Shown: piece by piece, positions 35,592 to 46,900 of the stretch
Numbering within the stretch: the first letter of the stretch is position 1
Layout: the number at the start of each line of letters is the position of its first letter
Assembly: GCA_015680685.1 (NCBI GenBank)
Contig: MNCI01018064.1
Location: forward strand, 306,369-370,368
Reading direction: 5' to 3'
DNA: 64,000 nt
Source: Gnetum montanum
Lineage: Eukaryota > Streptophyta > Gnetopsida > Gnetales > Gnetaceae
Notes under the pieces: generated by a model
The model's input: only the letters and a program-made list of their open reading frames with translations
Database searches by the model: none
What the model was told of the DNA's origin: nothing
Program-made: the position numbers and the translations under genes

Positions 35592-36915
35592 TATAGCGTC
35601 TGAAAATGTTGGTGGCTAGAACATCGAGAGCTTATCAGGCGAAAAGCCTAACCCTGAATTTGTGTGAGGGCCATGCTGGAGAAAACAAAAATGGAATGTC
35701 CTAAATGGTTTGGTCAATCAGATAGGAACTTACATAGTGTCCAATAACCATTTACAAATAGTAATTTTAGAATGTACCATGCAAAGGTTGGAATGAAAGA
35801 GAACGTAGCACTTGCAACAGCAAAAACATATCAAAGTATGTAATCCAAATAATAAACATAAATGAATACATGAAGATGAAACATATACACTATAGTAAAA
35901 TAGAATGAGAGTTTGGGTAAGGATATGCACTGCCCCAAAATCAGGGGATCTGATTTTTGTTTAAATGATGGATGTGTACAACTAGTGTGCAGTGTTGGAC
36001 AAGCATAACCAAGCAAAGGAACTATATGGTCACAGCTCTTGGGATTCTATAGACGTGGTGCAGGCACGCACAAATAAGCTAATGCTTGTTGAACTGAGAG
36101 TTGCTATGCCAGAGTGGGAGAGAGGTTTGGGAGACTCCAATGCTAAGATTCTCCACTCATCATCCTTCTACTCACCAATCTTCTTGCTCCCTTTCCGCTA
36201 ACTATTGAAAGCTCTGTGCTTAAAAATGCTCACGTCCAAGGAATGCAAACCACTTGGGAATGCCAATGGTCAAGGAATTCCAATTGCTAGGGAATGCCAA
36301 TGGTCAAGGAATGCCAACTTCTAGGGAATGCCAACAATCAAGGAATGCCAACCATTGGGGAATGCCAACAGTCAAGGAATGCCAACCCTTGGGGAATGCC
36401 AACATTCAAGGAATGCCAACCACTAGGGAATGCCAATAGTTAAGGAATGCCAACCCTTGGGGAATGCCAACAGTCAAGAAATGCCAACCGCTGAAACATT
36501 AGGGTTCCAAGGGTATTTATAGGGCTAGGGTTAGTCTAAAATGTGGATTAGGTGCCACATGGTAGTGCAATGGGTGGGACCATGTTGTTTGCTATGCTTT
36601 TCCCATGTTACATGTGGGACACAGGATGCTTTCAGTGTCAAGCTGGCTATGCTGTGCTACGTTGCATAGCATGAAAACTATGCTATGTTGTGCTCACTGC
36701 ACAATGTGACAAGGTGCTATGCTGCACTACACTGCCCAGCATGACATCTGTGTAGAAAGTGCCATTGTTCTGACACTTTGAAAATTTTTTCAAATCTGGC
36801 AGGTAGAACTAACAACACCCAACACTTTGGAAAAATTTTGGCAAAGTGCCACTATTTTGACACTTAGCCAAATTTGCAGTCATGATGTTGAGACCTGAAA
36901 TTTTGTGGTGTTTCA
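35592..36915 (-). repeat. 5' LTR of element C
   Basis: 1324 bp, minus orientation, TGAAACACCACAAAATTTC start at 36915, TATA box at 36521-36514, tandem TTGGCATTCC units at 36490-36235, end CGCTATA at 35592 (terminal CA decayed to TA). Palindromic TATGCTA words lie at 36750-36645. Confidence 0.88.
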
Positions 36916-36920
36916 AGTTT

Positions 36921-37510
36921 CTCAAGATATAACCAAATTAGGATTAACCTAGAGCACCAACTTAGCATGACATTCATGACCCCATGGGGTACCTTTTACT
37001 ATACTATGATGTCATTTAGCCTTATGAATGCTAGAGTGATCTATTAATGAGCCATGACCCATATATTTAGTGATTACATGGTAGGATTACTTAATAATTA
37101 TGTAGATGATATAGCCATTAAGTTTAAAATAACCTATGACCATGTTAATGACTTAGAGATTATACTTAAATGATGCCTCAAATATGAGCTTAGACTTAAG
37201 CCCAAGAAGTGTGTATTTGGTTCCAAGATAGGTAAGATGCTTGGCTTTGTAGTCTCTAAAGTAGGGATACATGTCAATCTTGATAAGGTTAAGGCCATAT
37301 ATAAATTAGCAACACTTACCAACCTTAAGGAGCTTCAAGGATTACAAGGAAAATTACAATTTATTCGTAGGTTTATTGATAGACTTACAGATAAGTTATA
37401 GCCCATGCAACACTTGCTTAAGAAAGGGGTTCATTATGAGTGGAGGGCTCAATGCCAAGAGGCCTTTGAAAACCTTAATTAATAATTAACATAACTGTCG
37501 ATAGTCTATC
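36921..37510 (+). pseudogene. pol: Element B reverse transcriptase, C-terminal part
   Basis: Continues the RT cut at 28671: YNQIRINLEHQLSMTFMTPWGTFYYTMM, MNARVIY, then LNNYVDDIAIKFK with an intact YVDD at 37099-37110, then LGFVVSKVGIHV and LKELQGLQGKLQFIRRFIDRL. Stops are found at 37045, 37171 and 37399. The reading picks up exactly where the element C insertion left it, which confirms C's boundaries. Confidence 0.85.
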
Positions 37511-37863
37511 CTTCGAAAGATGATAAATTGTTTTACATTTACCTTGCCATCTCTGACACATCCATTGCCTCTCTATTCTATTAGAAACATGATGATGGAG
37601 CAGAAATTATTGTATACTACCTTAGCTATGCATTAGTTTCCCATGATGTTCAATACACTAAAGTTGAGAAGTATTGTCTAGCACTAGTTTTCTCTTTGAA
37701 GAAGTGGAGACACCTCTTCAGAAGCCAAGTCAATGTAATTTGCAAAGACAACATACCAACATTTACAAAATTCATCATATAGCCCAATGGAAAGCCATAA
37801 CCATGAAATTTGACCTTCATTACATCTCTTAATCCTAAACAAAATGTCAAGCTATAGCCTTAC
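37511..37863 (+). pseudogene. pol: Element B RNase H (before element D)
   Basis: RT-linked RNase H: DKLFYIYLAISDTSIASLFY, VYYLSYALVSHDVQYTKVEKYCLALVFSLKKW, FRSQVNVICKDN. A deletion removes part of the WAI-NLYESSRIARW block. The connection IAQWKA, MKFDLHYIS, QAIAL ends at the element D LTR. Pol resumes at 57569. Confidence 0.8.
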
Positions 37864-39354
37864 TGAAACACCATAAAATTTTGAGGCACTCTTGCTTCAC
37901 CAAGGTCTTGGAACTGAGGCAAGCATATCCACAAGTGTAGCCTCATGACATTTTGGCAGGAAATGAAGGCACTGAGATTAGACTGTCTAGCCTGGAAAGT
38001 TTTCTATGTCCAGAGCTAGCAGGCTCGATGGACTCTCTGGCCTGCCCACTTGGATAATTCACCCGGTTGAAAATCTACTCAGAAACCATGCTAGGAGTTG
38101 TCGAGAGTGCTTGGGATGAGCAAAACAGTTCGGCAAGTTTTCTAGTTGAGAAGTCTGCTACGCTGCGCAGCGTAGAAAGCCTTTAAAAAATCAATCAAGT
38201 CTCTGAATACAAGTTTGACAAGATGTTCGCGCAAGCCAAAGTCAGAATCCAACCAACACAGGGTGCTACGCTATATAGCGTAGCACAGCGTAGGAAGGGC
38301 GGAGCAAGCAAATTTTTCTCGTGAAACCCCGTAGTTTTGATAGAAATGCAATTTACATTGGCTGTTACACTATGTAGCATAGCATAGCATAGCAAAGATG
38401 TGCATCAATAAAAATGCTCCAAAGGTTAGCCTAGTGTGCACCAAGACTTTCAACAAAAGCTAGTGACTCCAATGCAAGTTTTCTATTTAAACCGGTGGCT
38501 ATGCTATGAAGATGTGCTATGCTACATAGCATAGCATAGTGTAGCGAGTGGCTACGCTACTTCAATGTGCTTCATTTCTCGCTTGCATTGTTGGCACATT
38601 GGATTCTAGCATCTCCAATTTTGACAACATGGTTGCAGCATAGCAAGTTCACAACCAGCATTACACATCTACACAGTAGGGGCACGTCAGCATCTTGTGG
38701 GGTCCAGGACATGTGGCACCTAAACCATGTTTCTCACCTACTCCTAGCCCTATAAATACCCCTTAAAATAATGCTCAAATGGTTGGTTGGCATTTTTGGC
38801 ATTAGTACTTTCAAATTGGCATTTTTCACGGTTAGCTTTTTTGCATTGGCATTTTGCTGGTTGGCCTTTCTAGTTGGCATTCCTCATCCAAAGAGTTGGC
38901 ACTCTTGAGTAGTTGGCTTCTAAGTTCACATTTAAGAGAATAATTGGCACATTCTGAGCATTCTAATTACCCTTGAACTCTCTATGTGCCTTCGGTGTTG
39001 TATAACTTGTTGCACATCTCTCAAATAAGCCAAAGAATTAAACCCTTGACCTTGAGGCTATGCATTTTCTTACTTCAGTTCATTCTAATTATTTCTTTAT
39101 TATTATCATTGTTTGGCATTATTTCCTTTGTTCTTGCATTTATTGACTATTGATTTTACCTTATATATTTTGCAATCAAAATAATGTTCACATAAGGTTA
39201 AGTTACACTAATTAAGTCCCTGTCTAATCAACCAAATCATTCAGGGCACCCTATTTCCATTTTATCTAGCACAACCCTCGCATGGATTCGAGGTTAAACT
39301 GTTCACCCGATAACCTCTCAGTGTTTCCAGCCATCGACATTTTTAGTGGCTACA
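37864..39354 (+). repeat. 5' LTR of element D
   Basis: 1491 bp, TGAAACACC to GGCTACA. TATA box at 38751-38758 (CCCTATAAATACC), TTGGCATT-rich segment at 38780-38950, palindromic TATGCTA/TAGCATAGC clusters at 38158-38180, 38262-38292, 38362-38395 and 38498-38560 in U3. Confidence 0.92.
38751..38758 (+). promoter_or_regulatory. TATA box of the element D 5' LTR
   Basis: TATAAATA in the context TAGCCCTATAAATACC, kept identically in the LTRs of A (14949), C (36521, minus) and D 3' (56966). This would drive genomic RNA of the element. Confidence 0.75.
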
Positions 39355-39360
39355 GGTTTT

Positions 39361-39379
39361 TGGCACTAAAAGGAGGGCC
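39361..39379 (+). other. Primer-binding site, element D
   Basis: TGGCACTAAAAGGAGGGCC starts six bases after the LTR end. Homologous to the C PBS. Primer tRNA not identified. Confidence 0.65.
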
Positions 39380-40099
39380 TTTTGGTGCCTTTTCTGTGTC
39401 TCACAAGTAGTCCTACATGCTCTCTGTACCCTGACGCTCATTAGCATAAACATGACATCCTTGTGGTTATTTACACATTATGTGGTACAGGCTGGTCGCA
39501 ATGACGGTTCCTTTGGAACCCCGTAGGACGAAAAGCCTCCGATGACCTCTTGATCTCTTTTTTTTTCTTGCTCATAAACCATTTTCAACCTCATGAAAAT
39601 AATTTCCTTAACCACCACTATTGCTATCTCAAACATTGAGGTCCCTTTTTTGGTTTAGGATACCATAGGTGCTGAGCAATTGTCTAGCCCAGTGTAAGGG
39701 CCATGCCAATCTCTCAGGATCCAAAATTGATCACTTGAGGGCTTGGTACAACAAACTGAGCTTTACAATTTTATATGCGCTAAGGTCCAGGAAAATCTTC
39801 CCTTAGACACCTAAGAACTCAAAGAAAAACGTAGCTTTGATCTCATTTACCAAAATGGGAGGGAATTTATTCCCACTCCTGGCATTTTCATTCCTCTGAC
39901 GCAAACGTATCAATGGATCTTAAATTAGCTGATACGGACAAGTAGGCCTAGGGAGCAGTGAGACACGACATCTCACTATGACGAGGCATTTCAAGATGGG
40001 TAAGAGAACCTAGATTCCCAGTCCAAGGATGGAGGTCAAACTAACCCTTCCACCATCCCTCCCACCCCATCTTTCTGGTCGAACCTACTCTTCACGACT
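39380..40099 (+). other. Element D untranslated leader
   Basis: Between PBS and gag. No ORF of note. It contains AACCCCGTAGGACGAAAAGCC near 39517; an inverted partial match (CTTTTCGTCCT) occurs at about 208 in the window, possibly by chance. Confidence 0.5.
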
Positions 40100-42420
40100 G
40101 CTCCCTTTGTGATTATGTCTACCCCATTGCAAACCACAATTTCATCGACAATGGGTAGCCATGCCATGCCCTCGACATATCAACATGCCTATTCATCCAT
40201 CTTGTTTCTAGGCACTATCCCACCGTAATTTGTTTCCCAATCTATCCCTTCATTTTACTGAGCACTGATCATAGCTACCCTGCCTTACGTGCATACGATA
40301 CCTACGTTGCGGTTTCATACAGTTTCTGCATCCATTTTGACATCTACACCTATTCCACCATCAGCGATGGGCCCACCCCCAACCACGTGCTGGATCCCAT
40401 TCACTTCCCCCCTACTTCGCAACCTTCACAAATGTTGGACTATGCTCACCATCAAACATACCAGGTCCTACAAATGGTACAAACAAGTGCAGGACTATGG
40501 TCTACCCTACTGATCACGCAAACTACATATCCCATGGCACCACTAGCGGTCACTGCTCCAACAGCACCACCCACTAGGTGGTGGATAGCACAAGTAGCAC
40601 CTTTTGTAAGGGCTGCCCCAACAACATCGCCTATCAGCCAAGCCACTACCCCTACCATGCCACCAATGGTGGCTACCCCTGCAAGTCCAAAACCGTCTGC
40701 ATCATCCCCCGGTCTAGACCAAGCATTCCAACTTATCCAGACCCTTACCAAAGAAATTAAATGTCTGAAATCTATTAGTTCTGACACGATACAAGTCATG
40801 GATTTCTACCATAAAGATCCCATCAACTCAACAGTCCCCATGCTCATGTTACCCCCTGAGATGCCACTCCCCCACTTTACAAAATACAATGGGGAGGGTG
40901 ATCCCAACACACATCTTGTAACATTTAGATCTGAGTCCCTTCTACTGCAACAATGGTTGCACACCATCATTTGTGTCTTTGCTATGTCTCTGATGGGAAA
41001 AGCTTTGGACTAGTACCACATGCTCCCACGCTCTTCTATCTCAAACCTAGAAGAGCTACTGACTCAGTTCGTAACTCGTTTCAAGTATAACTTGAGACCA
41101 GAAGTTATGCTGGATCAGTTAATGAACATAAAGCAAGATCCACTAGAATTAGTCCAGAAATTCATACAGTAGTGGAGTGCTACCCTGAATGAGATCTATG
41201 AGCCCATCGTGGAGGCCCATCTTCAAGGGTGCAGTGAACAACTTTATTAAGTCAAAATTGTACTACCTCGCTCCATGAACTCTTAGTCAAGCTTTTGCCC
41301 AGACTAAGAGTATTCAAGACATGTCTACGGCAAGTAAAGACCCATTCTATGTTACATATAAGAACATGTACATCAAGAAGGACAAGGAAAAGGGCAAGGT
41401 TGCAATAGCCACAATGGCCATTGTGGCAAACGAAGCCAAATCCAACAACAAGAATAACAAAAAGGCAATCGTAGCACCAACTAACCCCACGCCTAGCCTA
41501 GGAAATGCTACTCAACCATCCACATTGGTACCCAAAGCATCTGCCTTGCCTAAGCCTAATTTTGAGCATAAAGATCACTCTAAATATACCGTGCTACCTG
41601 TCAAGCCTTCAGAACTTCTGAAGCAATTACTGGGGATGGGGTACATTCAACACAAGCAGATGTCAGAGTAGGCAGCCAAAAGACATCAATGGTACTGTGA
41701 GCTCCTTAGGAACCCCTCCTTAGCTTTGTCCAATGAGCCACCAATTCCTAAGAATTTTAGGCTAGAAAGGTTCTGTGACTACTACCAACTATGTGGTCAT
41801 GACACGGATTACTATTTAGTGTTAAAGGATGACATCCAAAGAATGATTGATCAAGGGAAGTTGGTTCTAGATGAAAGAAACCTCATACATCCCAAGAATC
41901 AATCTATGCATGTTTACATAGATCCACTTAACACCAACAACACCAGCTACATCATCAATACTATCAACATGGATAGTAATCCCAAACTGTCTCAGCAACC
42001 ATTTGTGGTTCGCGTGCCTTAGCGTAGTGCACAAACACCAATAGCGGCTAAAAAAATGCTACAGCAATCGTTCATCCTAAGGGTCCCTCCTCAAACATTT
42101 GCCCCAGCACCTTCCGTAATCAAGACTGCATCGCCACCCACACTAACATCGCAAACACCATTCATCATCAAGGGGCCAAGCCAATCAACCATCCCCACCT
42201 CACATAAGACAGCACTACAGCCTTCTCATTCAAGAAAATGAGAAGAGCATTTGACAAGTGAATCGACAATGGAACGTACCACCCCAGGTCCTTCTAAGCC
42301 TACCCCCTCATTCTTTGCATCTATGTCTACCTCATTAGCAAAAGTTAACATTGCTACTCACGCGCGGTCATTGCCACCTCGCCCAAAAGGGTCTAACCCC
42401 AAACTTGAAGTTGTTCCCCC
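40100..42420 (+). pseudogene. gag: Element D gag
   Basis: Structural polyprotein. Pro/Thr-rich N-terminal region to about 40690. Gag domain with LPHFTKYNGEGDPNTHLVTF, YHMLPRSSISNLEELLTQFVTRF, and WSATLNEIYEPIVEAHL, followed after a frameshift near 41230 by FIKSKLYYLAP and SQAFAQTKSIQDM. Then a Lys-rich stretch (NMYIKKDKEKGKV, 41360-41480), the knuckle FCDYYQLCGHDTDYY (41780-41820), IQRMIDQGKLVLDE, and PFVI-type repeats at 41990-42240 (QPFVVRVP, QSFILRVPP, TPFIIKGPS). Stops at 41012, 41171, 41669 and 42020. 40387-41013 is open for 208 codons. Start codon uncertain. Confidence 0.85.
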
Positions 42421-42529
42421 TTAGGAAATTCATCTCCTAGGATGAATGGAAGAGGAGAAGGGCAGTAAACAATAGGAAGGTGGACAAGACCTTTTAAGCA
42501 CTCTTACTTAAGTTAAGTAGGCTCTAAAA

Positions 42530-43385
42530 AAAAAGAACACAACGATGAGCCTATACAACCTGATAATGACTTCCACCACACACTGTGAGGCTTTGGTTCG
42601 CATGTTAATGGCAATACCAGTTGACGAGAACATGCCAGCAGAAGAGAAAGAAATTCACTCAATTATGCTTCCTTCTATGCTTGGAGAATCAAAGCCATCC
42701 CAATTGACATTTTGTGATGACTCCATTAGGGAGGACCTTCAAAAGGTCAGGTGACTATAGCACCTCTATTCATCACAATTCCGGTCAGTCAACATAAGAT
42801 CTGAAGAGTACACGTTGATGATGGGGCTACTACAAACATAATCCCATTCCCCATTGTGGATAAGCTGGGTTTGGTAGACCAAATCAAACCCATGACAATG
42901 TCATGTTTGAAGTCATTCAACGGAGCATGGGTCATGGTGAAAGGCACTGTCCACATTGACTTTGTGGCAAGGGACCAATTTCCCATAAATGCAATGTTTA
43001 TCATGGTGGAAGAGATGTCTGAGTTTAACCTGATCTTGGGGAGGTCTTGGTTGGCCCAAATCAAGGTCGTCTCTTCACCCATACATCAGGAAATCCATCT
43101 ACCCTACGCAGGCAAGGAGGTGGTGATCCACGATGATAAGGTGGCAACATAAGAAATAAACAACGTAGATATGGAGTAGGGTTCAGAAGTCATAACCCCT
43201 AAGAACGAGACACCTATCTCCAGCGACACTAACTGTTTGATGAAAGAGCTGGCCCAACATGCCAACTCAGAAAAAGAAACTGCATGGGTCAAGTTGCCTT
43301 TTCAAGCAGAAGATGATAACATAGAAGAATTCCATAGTAAAGCCTCTTAGCCTTATGTCTCACCAAATCCATGATGGGTTAGAAA
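42530..43385 (+). pseudogene. pol: Element D protease
   Basis: Lead-in MSLYNLIMTSTTHCEALVRM, PVDENMPAEEKE, then retropepsin: VHVDDGATTNIIPFPIVDKLGL with DDG intact (42812-42830), FMVEEMSEFNLILGRSWLA-like blocks and SSPIHQEIHLPYAGKEVVIHDD. 42856-43152 is open for 98 codons. One stop and a frame change precede the active site near 42750-42790. Best-preserved PR in the window. Confidence 0.85.
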
Positions 43386-43529
43386 GTAGTTATGTATAGC
43401 ATAGAAACTCCACTGCTTCCTACCCACTTAACATTCATTGTACATTTATTTCTTGTTTTCTTCACATTCATTCATCTATGCTAGGTACCTAATTTATTCC
43501 TTTAAACTGATTGCATATCATCCGTTTAC

Positions 43530-43850
43530 GTTACGTCATGGCCCGCTAAGGCCTAAAACTGACAAAATCCTTCATTTACATTACACCACTACGGCCCGCT
43601 AAGGCCTAAAACTAGCAAGATTTTCTATTTACATTACGTCCCGGCCCGCTAAGGCCTAAAACTAGCAAAATTTTCCATCTGCACTACCCCACGGCCCGCT
43701 AAGGCCTAAAACTATCAAAGTTTTCCATCTACACTACCCCATGGCCCACTAAGACCTAAAACTAGCAAAATTCTTTACCCCATGTTTACACGATGACCCA
43801 AAATGGCCTAAAACTAGCGATGGCCTGAAATGGCCTAAAACTAAGATGAC
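43530..43850 (+). repeat. PR-proximal GGCCCGCTAAGGCCTAAAACTAGC array, element D
   Basis: Five units of about 55-60 bp, each GGCCCGCTAAGGCC then TAAAACTAGCAAAAT, followed by short GATGGCCTGAAATGG units. GGCC-CGCTAA-GGCC can fold on itself. Ends just before the antisense gene. Confidence 0.8.
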
Positions 43851-43990
43851 AAAAAGGATAAAAATAGATAACATAGACAATACATGAGCAAGAATAAAAT
43901 GAATCTTTTCATAATTCATTTTCCATTCAAAGTCTCAATTAAATAATGTTTGCAATAGTCTTTCAAAAATACAACTAGGGTCCCTCGCTA

Positions 43991-46900
43991 TCATGCATCA
44001 TCTCCCTCTACATCATCTTCCTTTGCGTCATTATTCCCACCCTCAGAATGCCTTTCCTCTTCATCAGGATTCTATATCATAGAAAGTGAAGTAGTTAGCT
44101 AGAGTCACAATAAAAGCTAGAATGAAATAAATTGATGCACTGCAAGAAAGTAACTAACCCGAGATGGCCCTGCATCTATCTCATGGGGTATGTGATCCAA
44201 GCCAATCCCGAGGCATTGCTAGACCTCCTCTTCAGTGATGTACGCCCAGTGCCTATCTCCTAAGTCAGCATTTGCTACAACTTTCTCCTTTTCAATAGTC
44301 ATCCATCTTGGTGACCCTAGAGAAAAGGAGGTAGTGGCGGTCTCATTCGTAGGGAAACTCACTTCCCATTTTAGGGATTCACTGACCATCACTTGTTGCA
44401 TGAACTTATCATAAGCCCTAGAAGTGCCAATGACATCCAGGAATACTTCTTGAGTATACAACTTAACAAAAGCGTCTTGGTACTGTTTATGATAGGTGGC
44501 ACATTCTAGTTTATACATATGCTTGTGGTTTTTCTGGGACTACCCCCACTCTTAAACTCTTGCACTATAATCTTTCTAATCCTGGTTCTTCTAGGCCAAC
44601 AAGTTCATTTACATACGTTGCTCAATAATCTCACATGTGGCCTTGTTATTGTACTGCACAACTGTCCAATATGTCGCATAATCAATGACAATGATGTGCC
44701 AACTGCCATCGTTGGTATCCTAGGCTAGAAAGAACTCATTCCTTGAGCAGAGTTCTCCCACCTCAGCAGTTAGATTGGCCTTCTCCTTCTCAAGCTTCTG
44801 GACTCGTTTCCACAAGTCTTCATTTACATGCTTGCACTCCCACAGGGAGCATGCTAAGTACAACGCGCATTCACTAACCTCATTGTATAAGTGACGAGAT
44901 ACTTTGATCATTTCCGATGGGAATGCAAGCATGGCGTCGACTTTGACTACTTATTCAGGTCCCATTTGAGGCGAGAGGCTGTCGACCGCACACAAAAATG
45001 CATTAGTCATAGTAGCGTAGCAAAGTTTAGCAATTTAAAAAGCGTAGCATACCTACTTCACTCACCCACTTTTGGATCGATCTACCTTAGACAATCGATC
45101 ATGTCATCGACCACACCCTGCATAAAAGAAAACTTATTAGGGGTCTCTGCCCATGGTTATAGGTGGGTCGAAGAAAGTCCTACAGTGTCAACAACGGTAT
45201 CTACTACATAGCAAAACATGTTAGTTATGACCAAGAGGACTACAATAAAGATGATGAGCAATGAAAATGATAGTGTTAAGCTCCTACCAAGCAAACCCTT
45301 AGGGGTAATAGCAGGGGGGGTCATCGCCCATTGAAAAACTATCAAATATGTAGTCCAACTCACCAGCATTAAGTTGTCGCTCCCCTTCTTCTAGTTGACT
45401 TAACATAATGGCAGCACCCTTTGTGTTCATCTACTCCTCCAGCATTGAACTACATTCAGCAAAGAGATCATCGGTAGAGGTCCCTTCTTGGTTGACATGA
45501 GCCTCTTCTTTATTCGCTAGGGCCCTTCTTTCAGTGGCACTAGTATTTTCCTCATCAACAAGGAAGTCCTCCTCATCGGCAAAAACATCCTCCTCATCAG
45601 CATGAGTGTTTTCCTCATCGATGGGAGCCCCTTCTTTCTTGACCAAGGCCCTTTCCTCTATGGCTGGGAGCCTTGCATCTTTATTAGCTGCCCTCATTTT
45701 GGGGGCCGTCACCTCTTCTCCTTCTTCCTCTCCTTCTTCTTCCTCTACTAATAAAGTGTAGTTACATTAGGTAAAGGCATACTAATTTAGAACAGATTCT
45801 ACACTATGCTATGCTACCTATCATAGTAGGCATTCACCAAAAAAACATGATAGCAAATAACACAGAAAAAGTATTTACCAATGGGAGGCTATATTCTACG
45901 GAGCTTGAATCATAGTTTCTATCCCCCTTCTTCATTCATATGGGGAGGCTCCTCAACCGAACGAGACCTTTTTCACTGCAACTTGGTGGCCACTGTCTCC
46001 ACGATGAGACATTTCCCTTGTGATACACTACCTATAGTAGTAGGGAGCACCTCTCCTACACTGTCTTGGCCATGGAAGTTACGTGTCACCTGATCCCTGG
46101 TCATCATTGAAAATGACTCCCCAATAGCTTCTGGGGGATCTTGGGCTCAGGTGGTGCAGAAGACTTGGCAAATCCATTCTTTGGAAATCTAGTTACGATT
46201 TTGCATCACCCAAACTCCATTCTCACGGACTACCAAGAATTCCGCAAAGCACCGCAAGCAGGCTACAAAGAAGGCATGAAGCACATTGAAACGAGATTCA
46301 GGCTTCTTATCAAGCTTGACCATTTCAGCTTGTAGACCTTTGCAAAGATGTTTGGCCCAATTGTAATAGGCCCCCTCTTCCATGACCTCTCTCATTACCC
46401 AAGCTTGCTCAATCCCAATGATTTTTCCTTGGAAGAGTAGTTTGGGGAAAGCACAGGCATGAAAGATGAGGTAAACTGTTTTGGCCACTCTCAACGTAGC
46501 CACTTCAATAGGGATCCCTTTTTGCCCTTTCATTGCCCCTAGCCACTTCTCAATGTCCCCTTGATGGTTTTCTTCCTTCTTGGTCTTTGCTCCTATAGAG
46601 AGATCATTAGCAAGGACACCGAAGAGATCCGCGAATAGCTGGTCGTTAATCTCGAGCACCACTAGCACACCGTGGACGCATGTGTGGAAGCGATCTTCTC
46701 TCTCGGAAAATGAGTTAGCTAGGGCAAGCATCTCAGCAATAGGAATTCTTGGCTTCATTAACAAGAATAACTTCATGAGCCCAGTGTCCCGAAGGTATTT
46801 GGTAAGTGATTCTAGGGCCCTGTTGCAAATCTAGCATTGGGTCTTGTCTACCTCCCCATACTTGAAATAAATGTTAGCCTCATTATACCCAGAGGTGATC

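Larger units (their letters stand above)
28672..36915 (-). mobile_element. Element C: non-autonomous gag-PR derivative in reverse orientation
   Basis: Complete 8244-bp element with TG-type ends, LTRs at 28672-29944 and 35592-36915, PBS and PPT, inserted in element B RT. Flanking 5-bp sites are GGATT (28667-28671) and AGTTT (36916-36920), a duplication with two differences. Inside, reading on the minus strand: leader, gag, PR, a short repeat array, a 3' region, PPT. RT, both RNase H domains, integrase and the PR-RT antisense gene are absent. The 3' region still carries family-conserved blocks. It could have moved only with enzymes from a relative such as A or D. Confidence 0.88.

Noticed and set aside
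36254-36439. Open frame with repeated GNANxQGMPTxREC protein
   Set aside because: It is a by-product of the tandem TTGGCATTCC array in the C 5' LTR, on the wrong strand for the element.
40452-40799. 115-codon minus-strand ORF over element D gag
   Set aside because: Shadow of the Pro/Thr-rich gag frame; no counterpart in other copies.
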